This document shows, piece by piece, positions 44,756 to 55,800 of a DNA stretch of 64,000 bases. The position numbers and the translations under genes were made by a program. Origin of the DNA: Stomorhina lunata (taxonomy: Eukaryota > Arthropoda > Insecta > Diptera > Rhiniidae); the NCBI GenBank assembly GCA_933228675.1, contig OW121744.1, forward strand, positions 22,105,536-22,169,535, read 5' to 3'. The first letter of the stretch is position 1. Every line of letters starts with the position of its first letter. The notes beneath the pieces are model-generated. The model did not search any database. It had not been told where the DNA came from and was given only the letters and a program-made list of their open reading frames with translations.

Positions 44756-44986
44756 TTCAAGATTCAAAATTTTCTTTTTCTATTTAATTTAATGAATTTT
44801 GTAATGAATTATAATGAATTTTATAATAATCTATGTTATGATAAATTTATAGTATTGAATCTTAAAACTATTGTATATTATTTTTTACTGAATTTATCCG
44901 AGGAAACTGTACTATTTTTGAATTTATTGTAAACTTAAGGATTTTTGTATTTTCCCACTCTGTCTTCTTTTGGACATTGCAATTCC
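44756..44986 (+). other. BEL 3' untranslated region
   Basis: AT-rich spacer between the second ORF and the polypurine tract; nothing else recognised. Confidence 0.6.
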
Positions 44987-44988
44987 TG

Positions 44989-45002
44989 CAAAGGGGGCGG
45001 AA
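44989..45002 (+). promoter_or_regulatory. BEL polypurine tract
   Basis: AAAGGGGGCGGAA abuts the 3' LTR. Confidence 0.8.
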
Positions 45003-45365
45003 TGTTTATGCATGCTATGTTAGTTTCATAATTATATTTGTAAATTATTAGTTTTTCTTACAAACCCTATGAATTGATCTTTAGAACACCCTGTGTCCTA
45101 AAGCTCTCCCTCCCATTGGAACGGGAGTTATTGAAAGTTCTCTCTCTTCGTTAAGAAGAGCAAATTTGGTATTTTTAAAGTTATCATGGGAAGAATTTTT
45201 TTTAACAAGTTCAGTGCTGGATCTACCACGAAATACTCAAGGTGATTGTTACCCCCATTTAACATAAAATAAATTGAATTATAAATTAATAAAATATATT
45301 GTGGTCTTTTAACTTTGGCATCTACGGAAACATTTTTCATCATTTTTATCATCCCCGCCTGAACA
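45003..45365 (+). repeat. BEL 3' LTR
   Basis: Same length and ends as the 5' LTR; the only difference I find is TCTACGG for TCTCCGG. Confidence 0.93.
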
Positions 45366-46500
45366 ATAGTGTAATTTTCAAAATTTTACATTTATAGTGA
45401 AATTTTTAAAATTTTACTTTTGTAGTGAAATTTTCAAAATTTTACTTTTATAGTAAAATTTTCAAAATTTTACTTTTATAGTGAAATTTTCAAAATTTTA
45501 CTTTTATAGTGAAATTTTCAAAATTTTACTTTTATAGTGAAATTTTCAAAATTTTACTTTTATAATGAAATTTTCAAAATTTTATTTTAAAGTGAAATTT
45601 TCAAAATTTTGCTTTTATAGTGAAATTTTCGAAATTTTACTTATATAGTAAAATTTTCAAAATTTTACTTTTATAGTAAAATTTTCAAAATTTTACTTTT
45701 ATAGTAAAATTTTCAAAATTTTACTTTTATAGTGAAATTTTTAAAATTTTACTTAAATTTATAGTGAAAATTTTAAAATTTTACTTTTATAGTGAAATTT
45801 TCAAAATTTTACTTTTATAGTAAAATTTTCAAAATTTTACTTTTATAGTGAAATTTTCAAAATTTTACTTTTATAGTGAAATTTTCAAAATTTTACATTT
45901 ATAGTGAAATTTTTTAAATTTTACTTTTATAGTGAAATTTTCAAAATTTTACTTTTATAGTACAATTTTCAAAATTTTACTTTTATAGTGAAATTTTCAA
46001 AATTTTACTTTTATAGTGAAATTTTCAAAATTTTACTTTTATAGTGAAATTTTCAAAATTTTATTTTAAAGTGAAATTTTCAAAATTTTGCTTTTATAGT
46101 GAAATTTTCGAAATTTTACTTATATAGTGAAATTTTCAAAATTTTACTTTTATAGTGAAATTTTTAAAATTTTACTTTTATAGTGAAATTTTCAAAATTT
46201 TACTTTTATAGTGAAATTTTCAAAATTTTATTTGTATAGTAAATTTTTCAAAATTTTACTTTTATAGTGAAATTTTCAAAATTTTACTTTTATAGTGAAA
46301 TTTTCAAAATTTTACTTTTATAGTGAAATTTTCAAAATTTTACTTTTATAGTGAAATTTTCAAAATTTTATTTAAAAGTGAAATTTTCAAAATTTTGCTT
46401 TTATAGTGAAATTTTCGAAATTTTACTTATATATTGAAATTTTCAAAATTTTACTTTTATAGTAAAATTTTCAAAATTTGACTTTTATAGTAAAATTTTC
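45366..46500. repeat. 28-bp array, GTGAAA subtype, right part
   Basis: Continuation of the 35935-37378 array. Most units read ATAGTGAAATTTTC instead of ATAGTAAAATTTTC. A variant block (TTTAAAGTGAAA, then TTTTCGAAATTTTAC, then TTATATAGT) recurs near 45585, 46065 and 46375. It ends about 170 bp from the dynein stop codon. Confidence 0.95.
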
Positions 46501-46535
46501 ATTAGGAAAAATAAAAAGTCCATACTTATCGACAA

Positions 46536-46541
46536 TTTATT
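46536..46541 (-). terminator. Candidate polyadenylation signal of the dynein gene
   Basis: AATAAA on the minus strand, about 130 bases past the stop codon and just before the 28-bp array. Confidence 0.5.
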
Positions 46542-46670
46542 CCAAAGTTTTTTTTTTGCTTGGCCAAAAATAATCGAATGCAATATATACAATAATAAGT
46601 ATCTTAATATAATATAAACATAAATACAAAGAATATTTCTAACAAATATATAATATATATCAGGATCCAT

Positions 46671-46854
46671 TTAACTCTGAACTGTTGTGGTGGTATCCTT
46701 GACAACAGCACCTTCGGGCAGTTCCCGTACTAAAGATAATATTTTTTCCAGTTTTTGAATTTGTAAAGTTTTTTGATCCAAATACAATTGCTTTTTGGGA
46801 GGTTTAACCATTAAACGTAGATTTGGCGAAATTTTCAAGGAAGTTATGGTGCCC
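46671..46854 (-). CDS. Dic61B: Dynein intermediate chain last exon
   Basis: GTITSLKISPNLRLMVKPPK to a C-terminal coiled-coil-like helix (KLEKILSLVRELPEG) and TAA at 46671-46673. Confidence 0.9.
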
Positions 46855-49800
46855 CTAAAAATATAAAAAATTTGTTAGAAACATAAAATAGGTTTTAAAC
46901 CCAGCTAAACTTACTTATCGTCTCCGACTATGAGAAAAGGCAATTTCTCGTTGAAAGCCAAACGAGTCAATTTATATTTTGGTTTCGGTACTATGGCCTG
47001 AATACATATGGCCTTGTATTTATTAACATTTATATCAAAGACGTAAACCTTGCCCTCATTGGTCACAGCAGCAAATACGGTACTCGAATAGGGAGCCCAC
47101 TTAACATCACCCACTGCCGAGCCCAAATCAAAGATAAACAAAGGTTCCGGTCTCATATCTTCCCATATTTTAACCCGCCAATCGGCACTGCATGTTATAA
47201 AGATATTCGAATTATAACGATTAAAATCTATCCGATATACAGAGAGATTGTGTGCCCGATAGGTCATCAAATATTTCGAACTATAGGCTATGCTACATTT
47301 ATAGACGCATCCCTCTTCAGTGCCTACAAGAAATATTTCCTTATCTTCGGGATGAAATTTCATGCAGGAGCCACAACTTTTCAGACGTAATACTGTGCCA
47401 TCAGGGCCTGAGACGAGACCATTTTCTAAGAACAGGGTAATTATAGTTGTTACCATTAGTTTATTCTGCATGAGGACCCAATTCAGGGCTCGACCTCCGG
47501 ATGAAACTGAATAGAAGTTTATCTCACCGTCAGCCATGTCGGGACCCCATTTTAGCTGGAAATAAAGAAATATATATGATTTTTTTACTTTGTATAATCT
47601 AAAATAAAATCTTAAGAAAATGGAATTACTAGGACAGGTCAATAGGTCTGTGACCTTTTGTTTAAAGCACAGGTTTTAAGACAAAAAGTTAATTTATTTT
47701 TCAATATAATCTTTTTATAACTCAACCCTCCAACATTTCTCAATTCTTTAACCCTTCCGAAAAATATGATTTGTTGAGGTTATCAAAATAGGCCTATTTT
47801 CGATAGGATGATTTTGTTGTTGGAGTCAATTCTTTTTTCCGTCTAACCATTTCTTCATGTTTGGGAACAACTTCGGGCCAAATCTGAAATACGTTGAGGG
47901 GGCAATTGTAGCCGAATTCATGGCACATGTGTTCACCACTGAACTTTTCTTGTGGAAAACCATTTTTTCTTGGCCAAATGCGGACTTTCTTTCTCAAATC
48001 CCCATTAAATGGACCAAATAAGTTGGTAGTGATGTGTTTTTTCGGCAAAAAATGCGAAATTCGACTCTTTTTTAAGCGATGTAGCATTCAGGCAAACGCT
48101 TCCTGTACTATTGTATAGTGTATATAAGAATTGGGGTACCTTTTTTACAATAGAATGGGGATAGTTGAAGGGTGATAGTTTGAAAAGTATATATACATCT
48201 TTATATTATTCAACACAGATGCACCTCATGTCTATTTTTAATGCATTCAAGTTGCGCCATCTGTTGTACAGAATATTTTACTTATTTTACATCGACGGCG
48301 TGTAAACGCTGTAGGGCTTAATGTAGGTAAATTAATAATTACAGAAATTTATGTTTATCATGACTAGGGCTCGAACCCTGGCAGAATATTATATGTTATG
48401 CTTAGTAATCGACGTGCTGGAAAACTAAGCCACAATAGCCTCAAATGCATATATTTCTATGGAAACTGGACACGTCCTTATCCCTAAAAACGGTCCCATA
48501 ACTTTATTTGCCTAGCCCACAAAAACCGCCTTGTTCACTGCGTCCCCACCTTTAGTCAGATCACAACACTTTGTATGTCGGTGTTTATGACTCTGTGGGG
48601 GATACAATTCTTCCTTTTTGAAAAACTATTTGTACCAACCCAAATCGAATCGAGTTCGAATCGATTTTGAATAGAGTTTTGAAAAGTTATGACTAAAAAT
48701 TGACGTGGTAGTAAAAAAACTATCAAAGGGAGAAATAAATCCCTTACAGAAAATATCGATATCAGTATTTCGAGGTAGGGTCCATCCATGGTCTAACAAT
48801 AAAATATATATATCGGGTTTTTTAACAGGGACGCTACAAAAGTACAGCGACAGGGAAAGCAGACGACGCCATATTTCTTGCTACTCTTTTTACATTTCTC
48901 TTCAGTTAGGTCTGCCATTTCACGATGGAGCCAACAACGAGTCGAAATTATTTAAATTTACTACCGAAATTCGGAGTCAGCGACCTCAACGTTAAGAGCG
49001 TCATCTTCAGCGATAAGCCTCATGTCTGGTTGAATGGCTTTGTCAATAAATATAATATGCGTTATTGGTCAATCCATTACGTACTCCATTAGTCATCCGA
49101 AAAAAATTATGGTTTAGTGCGGTTTATGGGCCGGCGGCGTTATTGGGCTACCGTTCAATGATAACCGAATATTTTTGGCCCCAATTGGATGATATGGACT
49201 TTTAGGACATGTGGTTCTAACAGTTTATTGAAAATCAAGTTTGGAGAACGTGTTATCTCATGAAATGTCTAGTCGATTGGCCGCCTCGGTCGTGCGATTT
49301 GACGCCGTTAGACTATTTCCTATGGGACACCATCAAATAAATGCTAACAAGCCAGCCGCAATAAATGAACTTTGTACGAATATCCAACTTGAAATTGTAG
49401 CAGTATCGGCCAATTTAGGTTTGAAAACTGTCGAAAATTGGGTTCAGCGTCTGGCCGCCTCGGTCGTGCGATTTGACGCCATTAGGCTATTTCCTGTGGG
49501 GCTATATCAAGTCTGTACCAGCAAGCCAGCGACGATTGATATACTTCGTGCGAATGTCGGCCAATTTAGGCTTGAAAACTGTCGGCAATTGGGTCTGCAA
49601 GCGTGCCCGTGGTGGCTATGCAAAAGAAATCGAGTTCTCACGAAATGGTCAAGTCGATTGGCCGCCTCGGTCATGCGATTTGACGCCGTTAGACTATTTC
49701 GTGTGGGGCTATTTCAAGTCTGTACCAGCAAGCCAGCGACGATTGATATACTTCGTGCGAATATCGGCCAATTTTGGCTTGAAAACTGTCGAAAATTGGG

Positions 49801-52800
49801 TCTGCAAGCGTGCCCGTGGTGGCCATGTAAAATAAATCGAGTTCTCACGAAATAGTTCAGTCGATTGGCCGCCTCGGTCGTGCGGTTTGACGCCGTTAGA
49901 CAATTTTCCTATGGGGCTACATCAAGTCTATGCCAACAAGCCAGCGACGATTGATGAACTTCATACGAATATCAGCCAATTTATGCTTGAAAATCGTCGA
50001 AAATCGGGTTCCGCGTCTAAACTTCTGCAAGAGTTCCCGTGGTGGCCATGCAAAAGAAATCAAGTTCGTGCTTTTACAGGAATAAAGAATTTCATTGAAA
50101 TCCAAAACCGTTTTTGTTTTATTGAAAAAAAAAAACTTTGGTATCGCTCTTATTGAATAACCCTGTACAATTAATATTTCTTACCTCCCAAACACATTCA
50201 ACATGTTTGGCATTGGCCCCATCAGAAAAGTAAAGCGGTTGCTTATAATCGCCCTTGATATTATAAACGGCTACATTGCCATCATAAAGACCAATAGCAA
50301 CTAAAAAAGGATACAATGGATGTATATCGCAGCACATAACTCCACTTTCGGTCATAACTTTAAAAAAGATCATGTGTTACGAATTTAATATGTAAAAAAT
50401 CTTCATACTTACTTATATAATCGGGATAAGAGGGATTTTTGCAGGTAAACAAACAAATTGAGCCCTCACTAGGCTGTTTCATAAACTCATCTGAAATTAT
50501 TTAAGACTCTTAAGTTATAGGCGGTAGGCGTGGCTAAAAGTTACAACTCACGTGAACCAAAACACACAGCGAATAGATCATAATAATGAGGATTAAACAT
50601 TACATCGGTTACACTCATCTTTTTGGTACGTTCATAGTTAAACTTCCACAGCGGCAAAAGGGTACCTTCAGCATCACGAAATTCATCGGCCGGATCTTCC
50701 CAGTAGCGATAGTCGTGCGCTATATCTCTATAAATATTTTGATTGATCATGCGCTCTAAGATTTGCCAACATTTCAGATATTTAACATTGATTTCTTCAG
50801 CCATTTGAGAGCGAACATCTTTGCTGGACTTTTCCTCTTTGCGGTGCGCCTTCTTATCGTCTTTTTTATCCTTTTCCCTTTGCTGCTGTTCAAAGTCCTC
50901 CATATAGCTGTCGTAGATAACCCATTGTAAGACATTAGCTCCATATTGTGATCGTGGTGGCGGTATGGTTTGGGTATCGACACTCTTATTAGATATTTTT
51001 GGATGGAGTAAATTAAATTGTTTTAAATATTATTAAGATCGATTTTTTTTAAAGATCGTTTTTTTTTTACCGACAAAAGGGAGACCTAGTTGGTGCAGAT
51101 AAATCGAGTCCGTTGAATTCAATGGTGCTAACCGTTTTTTATGTTAGCTCTAGTTCTTGAAATTTTGCGTTATTTATAAAATGAAGGAAGTTGCGCAATA
51201 ATTATTCGCGTAACTCAAAAACTGTATACTTTCTGGAACTAAGTTAAAAAACCGAAATTTGGCAACAAAATTATCTTTCAGGAACATAAATTTCCTTTTT
51301 ATCCGAGCAGTCGTTCTTGAAATAATTTTTTTTTTTTGCAAAAAAAAACAATATTTTTGTAAATGGAAATTTTTGCGATATTAATATTCCCATAACTCGA
51401 AAACTTTGTATTTTCTTTAACTAAATAGAAAAATCGAAATTCGACAACAAAATTATCTTTCAGGAACGCTAATTATTTTTTTAATTCGGGTAGTCGTTTT
51501 TGAAATATTTTTTTTTGTTTGCAAAAAAAATATTTTTGAAAATGAAAATTTTTGCAATTTAAAAAAAAAAAAAATCTTTTCAAACAAAATAATTTAATTC
51601 AAAAAGGTCGGTAAGGATAATTTGAGTCCGTTGAATTCAATGGTGCTAACCATTGAATTCAGATTAGCTCTAGTTTTTGAGATATAGCGTTATATAAAAA
51701 ATGTAAGAGGTTGCGCAATAAATATTCGCCTAACTCGAAAATTGTTTATTTTCTTAAACTAACTAAAAAACCGAAATTCGGCAACAAAATTATCTTTAAG
51801 AAACACTTATTATTTTTTTAATCCGATCAGTCCTTTTTGAAAGAAATTTTTTTTTGTTTTCAAAAAAAAAAAAATATTTTTGAAAAAGAAAATTTTTGCG
51901 ATTTTTACTGAAAAAGTGGGTAAAGATAATTTGAGTCCACTGGATTCAACTTTGTATTTAAAGGTTAGCTCTAGTTTAAGAGATATAGCGTTATTTAAAA
52001 AATGGAGGAGGTTGGGCAATAAATATTAACGTAACTCGAAAATTGTTTATTTTCTTAAACTAACAAAAAAAAAAAAAATCGAAATAGTTGAAGAAAATAA
52101 ACAGTTTTCGAGTTACGGGAAGATTTATAACGCGACCTTCTCTATTTTTTTACTAACGCTATATCTCGAAAACTAGAGCTAACCTAAAAAACGGTTAGCA
52201 CCATTGAATTTATCCAATAGGTCTCCCTTTTGTCGGGTTTTTTTCAACTAGCACAGTGTATTTATTTACTAAATAATTACCCTTTTCGGATTGGTAAACG
52301 TAAGAGCAGCTCTTTCACAAAAATTAAACTGATTAATCAATTTACGTTTTTTACCCGACGGTGCCGCAACTGCTGCCTCCTTTGAATCTTCAACTTTTTC
52401 GGCCATTTCACCTTCTTCACCTTCACCCTCTGCCTCTTCTCTACCTTCCTCCTCTTCTTCGCCCATCTCCTCTTCACCTTCACCAGCTTCAGCCTCTTCA
52501 GCTGCTTCACCACCTTCACCCTCAGCAGTCTCAACATCAAGATCAGATTTTCGGGGAGGTTCTGCTTCAGTTATCGAAACCCGTGGAGCGGGCAGTGGAA
52601 CACCTGTAAAATATTAGTAAAAATAACAAAATCGGACTATATGATTCAAAATCGGGCTTGAGGGGATTGTTCGAAAACGGCCCTCCCTATATTGAAGAGG
52701 ACATCCGAAACTTTGATTAAAAGACCGAGTAGAGGAAAGTCTTTCCAAAGCTTGGTCTACGAAATTGGAGAATATGCGCACAAGATCGAAATGCATACGA

Positions 52801-55800
52801 AATTATCCATATCAATGGTAAGTATTTACCTATTTCTCCACTTTCCTCCATTTGAATTTTCGCTTCATCAGAATCCAAATGTAACGAAGTACCCGTATAT
52901 GAAAGCAATGTCACCGTATTACCAGCTGGAGGAATCTGTTAAAGATTCAAAATAAATATTTCAAAGCTTCTTAAATAAATAAAATATTAGACCTACAAGC
53001 ACGAAAGCTTTTTCCTTAAAACTATAAACCACCAAATTTTTAATGATATTGGTATTAGTAGGCGTCAAAGCTTTTGTAATCTCCTCACCCAATTCGGCTT
53101 CGGTTAAATCCAATTGCTCGTCGGGTTTCAAAAGTTGACGTGATTTCATCCAGGCATCAAAGTCGTCTGCATCACCACCACCACCCTCGGCCGGTTTAGT
53201 GGCCTTGCTAGAGGCACGGTTAAGCTATAAAAGTAAAAAAGCGGAAATTGTAAGAATAATATAGTTTATATTTTAGGTTTTTCTAGGAAAAAAGAGGTGA
53301 GTATTATTAAAAATTTCTAATGATATATAAAGTGCACATGCCACTCACCACTTGTTAAGTAAAAATTGAAACTAAAATCTGTTTAAAGATATTTTGAAAA
53401 TATAGGTATGTATATAATATTAGGTTTTCGAAATAATTCGTTTATAAAGTTGACTTAAAATGCATAATTTTCAATACTTGAAGACCTGGGATTTCTAGAC
53501 GAAGACAACAGATCCATATACTTTTTAAAGATCTCTAAGATTTTTAAATAAATACCATTAAAAGACTTTTTATAGATATCGAAGCAAGTGATTCCCTGTG
53601 GATCCGGAATATACAGCCAAAATTACATTTAAGTTAAATTATTTTGTAATGTAGGGGATGTTGGATACCAAGCAATGGTTCTGATTTGCCTTAACTTGGT
53701 AAGCCCAGACTTATTTTGGTTATTCTTAATCTCAACTGTGGACACTGACCTCCTCGTGGTATTCCTTAGGAACGATAAAAATATGGTTTAGGACGTCGGG
53801 CTAGTAACCCGATAACAATTACTATGAAAAAGCGTCCGAAACTTCGATGGAAAGACCAAGTGTATGAAAATTTTTCAAAGAGAATATGAGCACAATATCG
53901 AAGCGCATGGATTTCTAAAATATGCTCGGCCTTTGACCTTAACAGGTTGTAAATATAGAACACTTAAATAAGTAAACTATTTTTTATTTGCCCTAAGTAC
54001 AAAGAAACCAAATTCTTTTTAAAATATTTAAAAAAAAAAAAAATTAAATTAAAAATTTTTGAAAAGGTCGTTCTAGTTACATTAACATATATTGATAACG
54101 GTTTACCCGATTTTATTGAGAAAAACGTTAATGGACTAAGAACTAAATTGCCCTTAATTCGTGCTAACACAGTTTTTTTGTAAGATCAACGGTTTTAAAG
54201 TTATTTACACTGCAACATGAAAATTTTATTTTTTTAAATTTATAAAAAATCAAAAAAACTTATTCCAAGTATCATAAGCTTTATACTTTGAAAATCCATC
54301 GATTAGCAGTGATTTTATTGCGAAAAAGGTGAAAATATCCAATTTTAAAGAAAAAATATCGAGCCCTAACCGCCAAAAAGACTCAAGCGCCAAAAAATAA
54401 AATTTACAGGTGAAGCATTTTTTAAAATATCTTTGGACAGTGAAGTGTACTTAAGTCTTTATTGTTTTTGCTGTAAAATCATAACGGTAAATTCTACTGC
54501 CCTGATATTTTGTGAGATGATGCAGATGATCATGAATAATGAATTTTAATAATAAAATGAAAATCGTCCATCATGTCGCTTAAGCCCTTTTGGCGGTTAT
54601 GGCTCGATATTGTCATATTTTGAAAAAAAAAAAATAAGTAAAGGCCACAATTTAAAATATACTCAATAACACTGTGTTCTATTTTGACAACTTTTTTTAC
54701 CGACAAAAGGGAGACCTAGTGGGTAAAAAAAATTCGAGTTCGCTGAATTCAATGGCGCTAACGGTTTTTTTATGTCTAGCTCTAGTTTTCGAAATATAGC
54801 GTTATAAAAAATGGAGGAGGTTACGCAATAAATATTTGCGTAACTCGAAAACTGTTTATATTTATTGCATTACCTCTTCCAATTTTCAAATAACGCTGTA
54901 TCTCGAAAACTGGATCTTATGTAATACAAAAGTTTTAAAAACTGAAAATCATATGACGTTTTTTGCAATTAAAATAGAAATTTGTAATTTTTTATAAAAT
55001 CCTATATTCTGGATTCGTTTATAAATTTGTGAGACTTTTTATTTCTGAAATCTAAAGAGAATATACGGAGCTATATAACTGCATTTCAGAAAGTTGCAAA
55101 ATCGGTATGACTTTTTTGTTATATGTTTGAAAACACAAACATTTTCTTAAGAATTAGACAAATTTCGTTCAATACTGTACGTAAAGGAAATATTGCACTG
55201 ACTTAAATTTTGGTTTAAAATCATCCTAGAACCCAATTTTCTACGAATATATAATAAAATATTATTTAATGAAAAAGAAGTAAAAAATGTGTACCATTTT
55301 TTTGAGAAAATAATGTGCTTCTTTTTCAATCAACGAAAAATATTTCAATTTGGAAATTTCTCAACATAAAACGGTTCAATATATTTAAAAACGGTTTTCA
55401 CTGTTTTATTATCTAAGCTGTTGGCTATATAACAGTATTTTTTAAATAATTATCGGTGTAATGTCGAATGCACAATGGGTCAAAAACTAAAAATAGCCGA
55501 AGAAAAAATAATTTTTTTTTTCATTTTTAAAATGAAATAACTTAAAAGCCGTAACAATTATTATCGTGAAGTAAAAATATTTTTTCTTGGTTTCTTGAAG
55601 CTCATTTCAAAATGTTCAAAATAAACCATATTAGACAATAATTAAAAGAGCAAAACGGTCCTTAAGCTTTTTTACTTTTGAGGTGGTCTACTTTGACACC
55701 CAATGATTCATCCTGTATAAATGCAGAGTAACCCTAATTCCAAAATTTAGAAAGCTTGGGTTCTTCTTAACTATTATCTCACAATTTTACGATATTACAA

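Larger units (their letters stand above)
37379..45365 (+). mobile_element. BEL/Pao LTR retrotransposon, structurally intact
   Basis: 7,987 bp. Two 363-bp LTRs differ at one position (C at 37702 region versus A at the same place in the 3' copy). The 4-bp ATAG is duplicated at 37375-37378 and 45366-45369. One uninterrupted gag-pol ORF of 1757 codons, then a separate 159-codon ORF, then a polypurine tract. Near-identical LTRs and an open frame point to a very recent, possibly still mobile copy. Confidence 0.95.

Noticed and set aside
49241..49855. 204-codon plus-strand ORF as an intact protein
   Set aside because: It is an off-frame reading of the repeated transposase 3' end; the meaningful frame (WPPRSCDLTPLDYF) is broken by stops and shifts.
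52337..52609. ORFs on both strands across the Glu-rich dynein exon (Lys/Arg-rich and Leu/Pro-rich)
   Set aside because: Shadows of the simple-codon acidic tract of the dynein exon.
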